Assembly: GCA_044375275.1 (NCBI GenBank)
Contig: JBILMZ010000012.1
Span: forward strand, 1-37,472
Reading direction: 5' to 3'
Length of the DNA: 37,472 nucleotides
DNA from: SZUA-430 sp044375275
Lineage (GTDB): Bacteria > Pseudomonadota > Alphaproteobacteria > Micropepsales > Micropepsaceae
The position numbers and the translations under genes are program-made. Shown here piece after piece: positions 1 through 7,809 of the stretch (positions within the stretch are counted from its first letter, which is position 1; each line of letters starts with the position of its first letter). The notes under the pieces are model-generated. The model saw only the letters and a program-made list of their open reading frames with translations, did no database searches and had not been told where the DNA came from.

Positions 1-559
1 TGTCCAGCGGCGGGATGTCCCGGTTTTCCTTCGGCGACAGGCCTTTCAGCCAGGCCTTGCGCGCGTGCACGATGAAGTGGGTGCAGCCCGTGGCCGCAAT
101 GGTCTCGATGAAGCCGAACAGGCTCTCGCGCGGGTCCTGGTCGTCCACGCCGATGCGGCACTTGACGGTAACCGGGATGCGGACAGCGCTGCGCATCGCG
201 TCCACGCAGTCCGCGACCAAGGTCGGCTCGCGCATGAGGCAGGCGCCGAAGGCGCCGCGCTGCACGCGCTGCGACGGGCAGCCGATGTTCAGGTTCACTT
301 CGTCATAGCCGGTGTCTTCGGCCAGGAGGGCACAGCGCGCGAGCTCGACGGGCTCGCTGCCGCCCAGCTGCAAGACGACCGGATGCTCGGCGTCATGGAA
401 GCCGACAAGCCGGTCGGCGGGCCCGTGAATGAGGGCTCCCGTGGTCACCATCTCGGTATAGAGCCAGGCGCGGCGCGTGAGCAGGCGATGGAAGTAGCGG
501 CAATGCCGGTCTGTCCATTCCATCATGGGAGCGACGCTGAAGCGCGGGGCGTAACTCAT
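1..559 (-). CDS. dusA: tRNA-dihydrouridine synthase DusA (3' end outside window)
   Basis: Reading the minus strand from the ATG at 559 gives an open frame to the window edge, so the C-terminal part is missing. The N-terminus has the Dus TIM-barrel start APMMEWTDRHCRYFHRLL. It is followed by NIGCPSQRVQRGAFGACLM, which holds the catalytic cysteine in GCPS, and by HARKAWLKGLSPKENR, a stretch typical of the DusA subgroup. DusA uses FMN and NADPH to reduce uridine 20/20a in the D-loop of tRNAs. The gene lies 177 bp downstream of the CNNM gene on the same strand, and no clear terminator separates them. The family call is secure. The start is supported by the conserved N-terminus rather than by a strong ribosome binding site. 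Confidence 0.95.
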   Translation of the reverse strand, partial: MSYAPRFSVAPMMEWTDRHCRYFHRLLTRRAWLYTEMVTTGALIHGPADRLVGFHDAEHPVVLQLGGSEPVELARCALLAEDTGYDEVNLNIGCPSQRVQRGAFGACLMREPTLVADCVDAMRSAVRIPVTVKCRIGVDDQDPRESLFGFIETIAATGCTHFIVHARKAWLKGLSPKENRDIPPLD

Positions 560-736
560 GCGATCCAAACCGGGCGGCCTTCCACGTGGCTGCCGCTGGC
601 CCTTGCGGCACGTCATTGCCTGTCGCGCCCTGGCCCCGTTGCGCGTGGGAATGACTAGCATGACATGCGATTGTCCGTTCGCGCTTTTTTGTCCCGGCGG
701 CGCGGCCCCTTAACCTTTCCCGCGGCAGTGCCGCCT

Positions 737-2035
737 TCAGGCGAGGTTTCGGCGCGTTACCTTGATCCGGCTCGCCAGCACCTTGTCGATGCGGCGGCCG
801 TCGAGGTCGATGACCTCGAAGCGCCAGCCATTGGCGTCGACGGTCTCGCCGGTCTTGGGAAGACGCTGCATGTGGGCGAGGATGAAGCCTGCCACCGTCT
901 CGTAGGCCCGCTGCTTGGGCAAGGCGATGCCGATCATGTCCGCCATCTCGTCGATGGGCATGGCGCCCGAGAACAGCCACGAGCCGTCGTCTCGCTCGGT
1001 GGCATAGGGCTCGACGCCGGTGGAGTCGGACTTGAAGACCCCGGCGATCGCCTCGAGGATGTCGGTCGGCGTGACGAGGCCGTCGAAGTTCCCGTACTCG
1101 TCATGGATCAGCGCCATGGGGACGGCCGCCTCGCGCAGGACGCCGAGCACGTCGAGGGCGTCGGTGGTGTCGGGCACGATCGGTGCCTTGCGGATATGCG
1201 CCCTCACGTCGAAGGGCTTGCCGCCCAGGATGCCGGCGAGAAGCTCGCGTGTCTGCACGACGCCGATCAGCGCATCGGCCGATCCTTCGCCGACCGGCAG
1301 TCGCGAGTGCGGGGTGGAGATCAGGCGGTCCCGGATTTCCTGCTCCGGTGCGTTGATGTCGATCCAGTCGACGTCGGTGCGCGGTGTCATTAGACCGACC
1401 ACCGCGCGATCGGCCAGGCGCATCACGCCCGCGATCATCTGGCGTTCGCCGATCTCGATCACTCCAGCCGTCTCGGCCTCGGCCATGATGGTGCGGATCT
1501 CCTCATCGGTGATGCGCGTTTCGCTCCCGGCGGATTCTCCGAAGAGGCGGAAGACCAAGCGCGTGGAGTTGTCGAGCGCCCACACGGCAGGCGTTGCGAT
1601 CTTGGCGAAGAGCGTCATGGCCGGCGCTACGGCGCAGGCGATGCCTTCCGCATTGCGCAGGGCCAGGCTCTTGGGAACCAGCTCTCCCACGATCACGGAC
1701 AGATAGGTGATCACGGTGATCACGATGGCATATCCCAAGGGCGCTGCCACGGCTTCAGGGACGCCGTAGCTGGTGAGGGCATTCGCAGCAAAGACACCGA
1801 AGGTCTCGCCGGAATAGGCACCGTTGACGATGCCGATCAGCGTGATGCCGATCTGGACGGCGGACAGGAAGCGACCGGGATCGGCGGACAGCGCCAGCGC
1901 GCTTGCGGCGCCGCGACGGCCGGCTGCCGCCCAGGCTTTCAGGCGCGGGCGACGGGCCGATACGACGGCCAGTTCCGAAAGCGCAAAGAGGCCGTTGAGA
2001 CAGATGAGGGCTGCGACAATGAAAAGCTCGGTCAC
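737..2035 (-). CDS. CNNM/CorC-type (hemolysin family) membrane protein with CBS pair
   Basis: This 432-residue protein has an N-terminal CNNM (DUF21) membrane domain with about three to four helices, including FIVAALICLNGLFALSELAVVS in two overlapping parts and a GELVPKSLALRN loop. A CBS-domain pair follows (TPRTDVDWIDIN and HDEYGNFDGLVTPTDILEAI), then a C-terminal CorC_HlyC domain. Such proteins are inner-membrane transporters or regulators linked to Mg2+/Co2+ efflux. The hemolysin name is historical. I chose the GTG at 2035 because homologues start with TELFIVAALI-like residues. The open frame extends to an ATG at 2104, and neither start has a good ribosome binding site. It is divergent from the DUF2236 gene. 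Confidence 0.88.
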   Translation of the reverse strand: MTELFIVAALICLNGLFALSELAVVSARRPRLKAWAAAGRRGAASALALSADPGRFLSAVQIGITLIGIVNGAYSGETFGVFAANALTSYGVPEAVAAPLGYAIVITVITYLSVIVGELVPKSLALRNAEGIACAVAPAMTLFAKIATPAVWALDNSTRLVFRLFGESAGSETRITDEEIRTIMAEAETAGVIEIGERQMIAGVMRLADRAVVGLMTPRTDVDWIDINAPEQEIRDRLISTPHSRLPVGEGSADALIGVVQTRELLAGILGGKPFDVRAHIRKAPIVPDTTDALDVLGVLREAAVPMALIHDEYGNFDGLVTPTDILEAIAGVFKSDSTGVEPYATERDDGSWLFSGAMPIDEMADMIGIALPKQRAYETVAGFILAHMQRLPKTGETVDANGWRFEVIDLDGRRIDKVLASRIKVTRRNLA

Positions 2036-2206
2036 GAAAAATCGAGGCCGACGGCTCGCGTCCTGGCCACTCCCATGTTGTTGGCGCAAATCGTAGGGCT
2101 GCACCCCTGCCCGGTCAACGCCCGTTGCACCTGCGGAACGGGCCGTTCAGGGTCCATGCACAGGCTTCTTTACGGCACAGGGATTGCCGACTGGCCGGGA
2201 CCGCAT

Positions 2207-2235
2207 TTGGCTTGAAGGGGCAGCCACGCTAGTCT
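2207..2235 (+). promoter_or_regulatory. Possible sigma70-type promoter for the DUF2236 gene
   Basis: TTGGCT at 2207-2212 and TAGTCT at 2230-2235 are separated by 17 bases, about 30 bases before the ATG at 2266. The rest of the 230-bp divergent gap shows no other clear signal. This is a consensus match only. Confidence 0.3.
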
Positions 2236-2265
2236 TCTTGCAACAGCATCCGGAAGAATCTCCCC

Positions 2266-3189
2266 ATGAGCGGCGAACCGCAATCCTATCTCGGCTGGAA
2301 GGTCGATTTTCTGACTCCGGCCGGAGAAGCCTCCCTGCAGCATCCGTCGTCGCTGCAGTGGCGTATCTTCAAGAACCAGGTGGCGCTCGGCATTGGGGGC
2401 GTGGCCGCGGTGCTTATGGAGTTTGCTGATGCCCGCATCCGGTCGGGCGTGTGGGATCATTCGACCTACAAGGTTGATCCGATCGGCCGGTCGCGCCGGA
2501 CCGGCATTGCGGCGATGGTCGGCTGCTACGGACCTGCCTCCGCGGCGCGACGCGTGATCCAGGGTGTCACCAACATGCATGCGCGCGTGCAGGGCGAGAC
2601 GCCGAAGGGCGAAGCCTACAAGGCGATGGATCCGGAGTTGCTGGACTGGGTTGCCGCGACGGCGGCCTATGGCTTTCTCAATGCCTATGACCGCTTTGTC
2701 TCGCCGCTAAGCGAGGCTGAAAAGAACCGGTTCTATCGCGATGGTGGCGTGGTTGCCCGGCTTTACGGGGCGCACAACACGCCGAAGTCACAGGATGAAT
2801 TCCTGGCGATGATGGAGCGCTTTGCGCCCCGGTTTGAGCCGCACCCGATCGTGTCGGAGTTCCTCGACATCATCCAGTCGGGCAAGGCGGCTCCGAACGT
2901 GCCGCGATTCCTTCACCGGGCGCTGGCGCGGGCTTCGATCTCCATCCTGCCCCCCATCGTGCGGCAGAAGCTCGAGCTTGGGTCCTCGTTCGACCTGACA
3001 ACGGCGGACTGGATTGCGCTGAAGCTCGCCGGCAAGCTTGCGGACCGGCGCGTGGATCCGAACTCGCCCGGCGCCCAGGCGAGTGTACGCATGGGCCTGC
3101 CGCGCGACTTCCTCTATCGCAGCGCCAGCGAGCAGGCGCGCCTGCTGCGAGAGGCAGGCCTTCAGGCGGGCGAACCAGCGGCCGCGTAG
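2266..3189 (+). CDS. Oxygenase MpaB family protein (DUF2236)
   Basis: This 307-residue soluble protein matches the DUF2236/MpaB-like family, which includes fungal MpaB and bacterial latex-clearing protein (heme-b oxygenases). Family features visible are VWDHSTYKVDPIGRSRRT near residues 63-79, the helix NMHARVQG with His105 as a candidate heme ligand, and MDPELLDWVAAT near 120-132. Substrates of most bacterial members are unknown. A GGAAGA sequence about 9 bases before the ATG supports the start. The 3' end overlaps the convergent globin gene by 28 bp, so two putative heme proteins meet tail to tail. Family assignment is good. Heme binding is inferred from the family. Confidence 0.82.
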   Translation: MSGEPQSYLGWKVDFLTPAGEASLQHPSSLQWRIFKNQVALGIGGVAAVLMEFADARIRSGVWDHSTYKVDPIGRSRRTGIAAMVGCYGPASAARRVIQGVTNMHARVQGETPKGEAYKAMDPELLDWVAATAAYGFLNAYDRFVSPLSEAEKNRFYRDGGVVARLYGAHNTPKSQDEFLAMMERFAPRFEPHPIVSEFLDIIQSGKAAPNVPRFLHRALARASISILPPIVRQKLELGSSFDLTTADWIALKLAGKLADRRVDPNSPGAQASVRMGLPRDFLYRSASEQARLLREAGLQAGEPAAA

Positions 3190-3584
3190 CCAGGCTCCGG
3201 CTGCATGAGCGCGTCGACCTGCGCCAGCAGGCTTGACCATTCCTGTTCCATGTCGGCGGTCCATGATTGGGCGGCCATGTCGCGCACCACGTCGCGCAGG
3301 ATGGCGAAGATCGCGGGATAGAGCTCGGGCTTCACGCCGAGCTGTTCGTGATTGACGCGCTCGATCCTGAACAGGTTGGCGCCATAGACATTCGCCCCGC
3401 GCAGGTCGATCAGCGCGTTGATCATTTCCTGGAACATGTGGCCGCGCACGGAGCCGTCGCGGTCGCGCACGAACAGGCCCTCCAGTTCGGGGTGGGCTGC
3501 GAACAGCCTTGCGTAGACAATCGGCCCCGGATCACCCTGCCCGGCGGCGGCTTCAAGACTCCTGATCACGGCATCGTCCGTCAT
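3162..3584 (-). CDS. Single-domain globin
   Basis: This 140-residue protein looks like a bacterial single-domain globin. RIERVNHEQLGVKPELYPAI (residues 73-92) has the F-helix pattern with His79 as the likely proximal heme ligand, and a C-terminal helix has SWTADMEQEWSSLL. A distal-side residue cannot be fixed by eye. Likely roles are oxygen or NO binding or sensing. No reductase or output domain is fused to it. I chose the ATG at 3584; a TTG start five codons upstream (3599) is also in frame. The gene begins just after the ompA terminator on the same strand and ends inside the convergent DUF2236 gene (28-bp overlap). Confidence 0.75.
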   Translation of the reverse strand: MTDDAVIRSLEAAAGQGDPGPIVYARLFAAHPELEGLFVRDRDGSVRGHMFQEMINALIDLRGANVYGANLFRIERVNHEQLGVKPELYPAIFAILRDVVRDMAAQSWTADMEQEWSSLLAQVDALMQPEPGYAAAGSPA

Positions 3585-3601
3585 GCGATTTTCCCGCAAA
3601 G

Positions 3602-3628
3602 AAAAAGGGGCAGCCTTTCAGCTGCCCC
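3602..3628 (-). terminator. Rho-independent terminator of the ompA-family gene
   Basis: On the minus strand GGGGCAGC, a 6-base loop and GCTGCCCC form a perfect 8-bp stem, followed by TTTTTCTTT. It lies 36 bases after the stop codon at 3664 and 18 bases before the globin start, so it separates the two genes. Confidence 0.9.
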
Positions 3629-3663
3629 ATACCACACGAAGGATTGCCTTTCGGCCAGTAGAC

Positions 3664-4695
3664 TTACTTCAGGTCGATCGTTGCACGACGGTTCTGCGGT
3701 TCCTTCACCGAGTCACCCGTCTGCACCATCAGTTCGGCTTCGCCACGACCACCGGTGGTGATCATGTCAGCGCCGATGCCGTTGGCGATCAGGCCGTCCT
3801 TGACCGACTGCGAGCGGCGCATCGAGAGGCGCATGTTGTAGTCGTTCGAGCCAACCGTGTCGGTGTGGCCGACGACGGAGATCGACGCCGAGCCGTACTT
3901 CTTGGCAGCGGCGGCAGCTTCGGTCACGACGTGAGCGGCTTCTGCCGTGAGGTTCGACTTGTTGAAGCCGAAGAACACGATGAACTGCTTCGGCGCTGAT
4001 GTATCAGGCTCGCGCGGAGTGTCCGGCATGGCACCGTCGCGCTGCAGGTCGAAGCGCAGGCCGACGAGGAGGGCGTGCTCTGACTTCTCTATCTCGAAGT
4101 CGAACGAGGGATCGGTCAAATAGCCGAAACTCGCATCATCGTTGATCATATAGCGATAGTCGGCATAGATCTGCCAACGGTCAGCGAAGCGATAGCCAAC
4201 CTGCGCCAGCAGTTGCCCTGCCACTAAATAGTCGTCCAATTCCGCGCTATCGAAATCCTTGAGGACCACGAGGTTGCCGCCGATACCGGCGCCGATCGAT
4301 GCCTCCCAGTTGCCGCCGAGTGGAACATCATAGAGAACGTTGAACATCTGGGATAACTCCCAAACCTCAGCTGGGGTCGCAAGACCGCACGGGCCACTCA
4401 CTTCGCACCAGCTATCGATGTCATTGTCCCGGTAGGCAACTTCAAACTCGACGCGCCAGTTCGCACCGAAGTCATAGCCGATGGCTCCCGAAACGATATA
4501 GCCCTCGTTGTACTCGTATTCGCCGCGATCTGTTGCGTCGCCAGAGTTGTACCACTGATAGTTACCATCCTGAATCCAGTTCGCACCGGCGCCGAGGCTC
4601 ATGTACCAGCCCGTCGGCGATGTGTAGTCCGCGCTTGCAGTGCCAGCCACCAGGAGACTTGCAGCAGCTCCGAGCAACACATTTCTGATTTTCAT
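3664..4695 (-). CDS. OmpA-family outer membrane protein (beta-barrel plus OmpA C-terminal domain)
   Basis: This 343-residue protein has a signal peptide (KIRNVLLGAAASLLVAGTASA, cut likely before DYTSP). An OprF/OmpA-like beta-barrel of about 200 residues is rich in alternating aromatic strands. The C-terminal peptidoglycan-binding OmpA domain has GHTDTVGSNDYNMRLSMRR and PQNRRATIDLK, with the Asp and Arg positions that bind diaminopimelate. It probably links the outer membrane to the wall. I chose the ATG at 4695 because it directly precedes the signal peptide. The same frame stays open to 5109, but that extension is intergenic repeat sequence. A perfect terminator follows. A CtrA-like site lies 45 bases upstream. 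Confidence 0.93.
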   Translation of the reverse strand: MKIRNVLLGAAASLLVAGTASADYTSPTGWYMSLGAGANWIQDGNYQWYNSGDATDRGEYEYNEGYIVSGAIGYDFGANWRVEFEVAYRDNDIDSWCEVSGPCGLATPAEVWELSQMFNVLYDVPLGGNWEASIGAGIGGNLVVLKDFDSAELDDYLVAGQLLAQVGYRFADRWQIYADYRYMINDDASFGYLTDPSFDFEIEKSEHALLVGLRFDLQRDGAMPDTPREPDTSAPKQFIVFFGFNKSNLTAEAAHVVTEAAAAAKKYGSASISVVGHTDTVGSNDYNMRLSMRRSQSVKDGLIANGIGADMITTGGRGEAELMVQTGDSVKEPQNRRATIDLK

Positions 4696-4739
4696 GATTC
4701 CATCTCCAAGTAGATGCAGACATGGATGAGCGAGCGCGG

Positions 4740-4754
4740 TTAACGAGAAGTTAC
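4740..4754. promoter_or_regulatory. CtrA-like box upstream of the ompA-family gene
   Basis: TTAA-N7-TTAC at 4740-4754 differs by one base from the CtrA full site TTAA-N7-TTAA known in Caulobacterales. It sits about 45 bases upstream of the ompA-family start codon. It is a short motif, so a chance match is possible. Confidence 0.3.
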
Positions 4755-4845
4755 CAATGTGCAGCGATGCAACCAGCGTTGCTGCAAGGCCACTTGGATA
4801 CGAAGCGGGTCGGAATGCGGGGCTGCATTTCATTGCGTTTTGAAA

Positions 4846-4870
4846 CACGAAGCGCACGAAGATCACGAAC
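4846..4870 (+). repeat. Three tandem 9-base units of CACGAAG type
   Basis: CACGAAG at 4846-4852, CACGAAG at 4855-4861 and CACGAAC at 4864-4870 repeat with a period of exactly 9 bases. It lies in the 776-bp gap between the ompA-family gene and rpsF. A related pair, CACAAAG/CACAAGG with the same period, lies just before pstS. Confidence 0.6.
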
Positions 4871-4915
4871 AGTGTGCGATGCTTGAAAAACACTGTCATG
4901 TGTGGACGGCCCTTC

Positions 4916-4968
4916 GTCATCCCGGACGCAGTGCGAACCACAAAATGGTGCACTGCAGATCCGGGGCC
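4916..4968. repeat. REP-like intergenic palindrome
   Basis: The element begins GTCATCCCGGACGCAGTGC. Arms CCCGGA plus GCAGTGC (4921-4934) pair with GCACTGC plus TCCGGGG (4950-4966), with a small internal asymmetry and a loop of about 15 bases. This resembles the short palindromic intergenic repeats of many alphaproteobacterial genomes. Copy number cannot be seen from one window. Confidence 0.5.
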
Positions 4969-4970
4969 TA

Positions 4971-5298
4971 TCCGGGGTGGAGAAGTTCCGGATACCCTTT
5001 CAGCCCACGTTGGCCCCGTGTCTGCACAGCTGCACTCGCGTGCTGCGGCGCGCACGGGGTGACGACGCATTTTTGGCCCGGCCATCGGGGTCGTGTCCGC
5101 GCCCGGCACATTTGGGCAGCGGCAGCAAGGAGCGCCCTGCCAGAGCCCGCAAATGCTAAAGCGGGGACCTGCCTGTCATCTTCAATATTCAGAAATGGCT
5201 TGAAACGGCAGAAAACCCGAAATCGGACCCGGTGGAAGTGTCGCCTTTCCGGGGCCCGTTCCCGGGTGCGATAGATTGAACGCCTCCCGTATCCACGC
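4971..5298. other. Intergenic stretch before rpsF, no gene seen
   Basis: About 330 bases between the REP-like palindrome and the rpsF promoter. The open frames here are short, lack family features and lack ribosome binding sites. Weak palindromes are present (CCCCGTG with CACGGGG near 5013-5059, and CCGGGGCCCG near 5250). I see no RNA gene. Confidence 0.5.
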
Positions 5299-5326
5299 TT
5301 GTGGGCGGGCTGCAAATGCTTATAGT
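5299..5326 (+). promoter_or_regulatory. Likely promoter of rpsF-rpsR-rplI
   Basis: TTGTGG at 5299-5304, a 16-base spacer and TATAGT at 5321-5326 make a good sigma70-type match. A transcript from here has a leader of about 140 bases before rpsF, long enough for feedback control by S6:S18. I cannot identify the known S6:S18 leader fold with confidence. Confidence 0.5.
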
Positions 5327-5471
5327 CCGTCCCCTTGAAACCGGCAGCGGCCGCCGCGCGCGGGATCCTTCGGGAACCCTTGGGACAGACGTCCGACAGC
5401 AACGCAGGACCATCGCCTTTCGCACAGCCAAGGGGGCCGTGCAGAGGTGCCGCTGCCAAACGGAGGCTCCC

Positions 5472-5879
5472 ATGCCGTTTTACGAGCATGTGTTCATTGC
5501 GCGCCAGGATGCGGCGCAAACTCAGGTGGATCAGATCACCGAGCAGATGAAAGGCATCATCGAGCAGGGCGGCGGAAAGGTCGTCAAGGTCGAACAGTGG
5601 GGGCTGCGCTCCCTTGCCTACAAGATCAAGAAGAACCGCAAAGGGCATTACGTGCACCTCGCGATCGACGGTCCGTGGGCTCCGGTTGGCGAAGTCGAGC
5701 GCCAGCTGAAGATCAACGAAGACGTCATCCGCTACATGACAATTCGCGTCGAGGCCCTTGAAGAAGGTCCTTCGGCCGGCATGCAGGCGAAGCAGGCGAA
5801 GGAACGCCGCGACGCGAAATGGGGTCGCCGCGAAGACGAACCCGGATTTGAAGTTGCCGAAGAAGGAGCCGTCGTATGA
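5472..5879 (+). CDS. rpsF: 30S ribosomal protein S6
   Basis: This 135-residue S6 protein has the conserved start PFYEHVFIARQDA. It continues with the core VEQWGLRSLAYKIKKNRKGHY and ends in an acidic C-terminal tail. S6 binds S18 in the central domain of the 30S subunit. GGAG at 5462-5465, six bases before the ATG, supports the start and excludes the longer upstream frame. Its stop codon overlaps the start of rpsR by four bases (ATGA), so S6 and S18 are translationally coupled. This is the usual bacterial order rpsF-rpsR-rplI without ssb or priB in between. Confidence 0.97.
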   Translation: MPFYEHVFIARQDAAQTQVDQITEQMKGIIEQGGGKVVKVEQWGLRSLAYKIKKNRKGHYVHLAIDGPWAPVGEVERQLKINEDVIRYMTIRVEALEEGPSAGMQAKQAKERRDAKWGRREDEPGFEVAEEGAVV

Positions 5880-6169
5880 GCTTCAATGACCAGAATGATC
5901 GTGGCGGCTTCGGTGGTGGTGGCGCTGGCGGTGGTGGTGGTGGCGGACGTCGTCCGTTCTTCCGTCGTCGCAAGACCTGCCCGTTCTCGGGCGATAATGC
6001 ACCGAAGATCGACTACATGGATGCGAAGCTGCTCTCGCGCTTCATTTCCGAACGCGGCAAGATCGTGCCGTCGCGCATCACGGCCGTGTCTGCGAAGAAG
6101 CAGCGCGAGCTGGCCGCCGCCATCAAGCGGGCACGCTTCCTTGCGCTGCTCCCCTATGTTGTCTCGTAA
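5876..6169 (+). CDS. rpsR: 30S ribosomal protein S18
   Basis: This 97-residue S18 protein starts with a glycine-rich N-terminal extension (GGFGGGGAGGGGGGGRR, residues 11-27). The conserved body follows: FFRRRKTCPFSG, APKIDYMDAKLLSRFI, GKIVPSRITAVSAKKQREL and AIKRARFLALLPY. It forms the S6:S18 pair on 16S rRNA. The start overlaps the rpsF stop codon. The poly-glycine run is longer than in most S18 proteins and looks like a flexible linker of lineage-specific length. Confidence 0.97.
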   Translation: MSFNDQNDRGGFGGGGAGGGGGGGRRPFFRRRKTCPFSGDNAPKIDYMDAKLLSRFISERGKIVPSRITAVSAKKQRELAAAIKRARFLALLPYVVS

Positions 6170-6184
6170 GCAGGAGAAACGGAC

Positions 6185-6871
6185 ATGCAAGTAATCCTGC
6201 TCGAACGCGTCGAAAAGCTTGGCCAGATGGGCGAGGTTGTGAAGGTGAAGGACGGGTTCGCCCGCAACTTCCTCCTCCCCCAGAAGAAGGCCCTGCGCGC
6301 GACGAAAGACAACGTCAAGAAGTTCGAAGGCCAGAAGGCCCAGCTCGAAGCCCGTAACCTGGCTGCCCGCAAGGAAGCCGAGGGCGTGGCGACGAAGCTC
6401 GACAAGCAGACCTTCATCATCCTGCGTCAGGCTGGCGAAACAGGCATGCTGTATGGCTCTGTCTCGACACGCGACATCGCGGACGCGATCACCGCCGGCG
6501 GCGTCTCGGTCGACCGCAACCAGGTCATCCTGGACAAGGCGATCAAGATGCTTGGCCTCACCGACATCAAGGTCCAGCTGCACCCGGAAGTCCGCGTTGC
6601 AGTCAGCCTGAACGTCGCGCGCACGGTTGAAGAAGCCGATCGTCAGGCCCGTGGCGAAAACGTGCTGCAGTCGGAAGCCGAGAAGGCCCGCGCTGAAGCC
6701 GACGCCATGTTCGAGGAAGCCGCTGCTGCCCGCGCGGCCGCAGAAGCTGAAGAAGAAGCTGCTGACGACTCGAAGGCTGAAGCCAAGAAGAGCAAGAAGG
6801 CGGCCAAGGCCGACAAGGACGAAGACGCTGGTGACGAAGGCAAGACTGAAGGCAAGAAGAAAAAGAAGTAA
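6185..6871 (+). CDS. rplI: 50S ribosomal protein L9 with long charged tail
   Basis: This 228-residue L9 protein has the N-domain MQVILLERVEKLGQMGEVV and VKDGFARNFLLPQKKALRAT. The connecting helix and C-domain GMLYGSVSTRDIADAI follow, with the rRNA-binding region ending near residue 148. L9 is normally about 150 residues. Here about 75 more residues, rich in Ala, Glu and Lys and ending in KKKKK, form an extra tail as seen in some alphaproteobacteria. The gap after rpsR is 15 bases with an AGGAGA site. A terminator follows. Confidence 0.96.
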   Translation: MQVILLERVEKLGQMGEVVKVKDGFARNFLLPQKKALRATKDNVKKFEGQKAQLEARNLAARKEAEGVATKLDKQTFIILRQAGETGMLYGSVSTRDIADAITAGGVSVDRNQVILDKAIKMLGLTDIKVQLHPEVRVAVSLNVARTVEEADRQARGENVLQSEAEKARAEADAMFEEAAAARAAAEAEEEAADDSKAEAKKSKKAAKADKDEDAGDEGKTEGKKKKK

Positions 6872-6898
6872 TCTGCCGCAGACTGCCTTGTCCTGTTT

Positions 6899-6934
6899 GA
6901 GCCGCGCCGGGCAACCGGTGCGGCTCTTCTGTTT
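6899..6934 (+). terminator. Terminator of the rpsF-rpsR-rplI operon
   Basis: A 12-bp stem (6899-6910 with 6915-6926, one G-U pair) closed by a GCAA tetraloop is followed by TTCTGTTT. It lies 27 bases after the rplI stop. The convergent acid phosphatase gene ends 15 bases further on. Confidence 0.85.
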
Positions 6935-6948
6935 AGAGCCCTACTCGC

Positions 6949-7788
6949 TCACGGTCCCGCTGTCAGGCTGCAGGCTGGCAGGTCCGCTGCCTTCTCGCCG
7001 CGCATGACGGCTTCGACCTCGCGGCGCGCGCATTTCAGGTCCCGCACGAAGTCAGGCTTTGCGAACGCCCTGGCGATGACGGCGCTGCCGATGAAATGTC
7101 CAGCCTCGGTATCTGCCGGGAAGTGCAGGCCGCAGACCAGACGGCTGTAACTGTAGGACACCGCGCGGCCGATGATGGCCTGGGCTCCCGCAGGAGCAAC
7201 CTCCACCAGCACCAGCGCCGTTGTCCAGGCCACCGAGGCATGCCCGGAGGGATAGCCCGTGCCCTTTGCCTTCGGGTCCGGCGCGGGCGCGCGGTCAAAG
7301 CCGCAGACGCGCTTGAGCTGGGCCACCTGGAACGGACGCAGGCGCGGGGTCTTTGCCTTGGCCTCTCCGGCGACCGCGAAGGCGTCGGCTGCCACGCGGT
7401 TCAGCAGAGCCACAAGCGCGGGCGTGGTCTCGCGGTCGGGCGTGAAGCCCAGCTGGTCGGCGAAGCGCGTGTAGACCTGGGCGTCATCGTCGCGCGCGAC
7501 CTGGAAGCGGTCGGCGGAGGCAGGGCGATGGATCTGCTGGAAGAGCTCCGTGTCGGCCTTCTCGGCGGCTGAGCCCGGTGCGGGTGGCGGCGGCACGGTG
7601 GCGACGATCCGCGACACCTCTTCGCCCGTGAGGTAGCCCCCCACCTTCGCCGCCTGCTGTTCCGGGGACATCCTGGAGAGGGCCGTCGGGCCTTCGAGGA
7701 AGCGGATGCGGTCGGGTGAGGCTGCGCCCTGCCCTGCGCACAGCACCAGCACGGCCAGCGCCAGGCGCGCCTGCATTCTCCAGCCCAT
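6949..7788 (-). CDS. Class A non-specific acid phosphatase (PAP2 superfamily), secreted
   Basis: This 279-residue protein has a signal peptide (about residues 1-23) and the full class A signature. That is Lys144-x6-Arg151-Pro152, then PSGH at 180-183, then Ser215-Arg216-x5-His222-x3-Asp226. These residues form the vanadate/phosphate-binding site, with His222 as the nucleophile by homology to PhoN. It should act in the periplasm and release phosphate from organic esters. GGAGG four bases before the ATG at 7788 fixes the start. The gene follows the GH13 gene by 21 bases on the same strand and may be cotranscribed with it. A link to the Pst genes is only functional. Confidence 0.9.
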   Translation of the reverse strand: MGWRMQARLALAVLVLCAGQGAASPDRIRFLEGPTALSRMSPEQQAAKVGGYLTGEEVSRIVATVPPPPAPGSAAEKADTELFQQIHRPASADRFQVARDDDAQVYTRFADQLGFTPDRETTPALVALLNRVAADAFAVAGEAKAKTPRLRPFQVAQLKRVCGFDRAPAPDPKAKGTGYPSGHASVAWTTALVLVEVAPAGAQAIIGRAVSYSYSRLVCGLHFPADTEAGHFIGSAVIARAFAKPDFVRDLKCARREVEAVMRGEKAADLPACSLTAGP

Positions 7789-7809
7789 TTCGCCTCCGGA
7801 AGAAAATCC

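Noticed and set aside
65..1393. Long plus-strand open frames opposite dusA and the CNNM gene
   Set aside because: They mirror real minus-strand genes with clear family motifs. High GC keeps the opposite frames open by chance.
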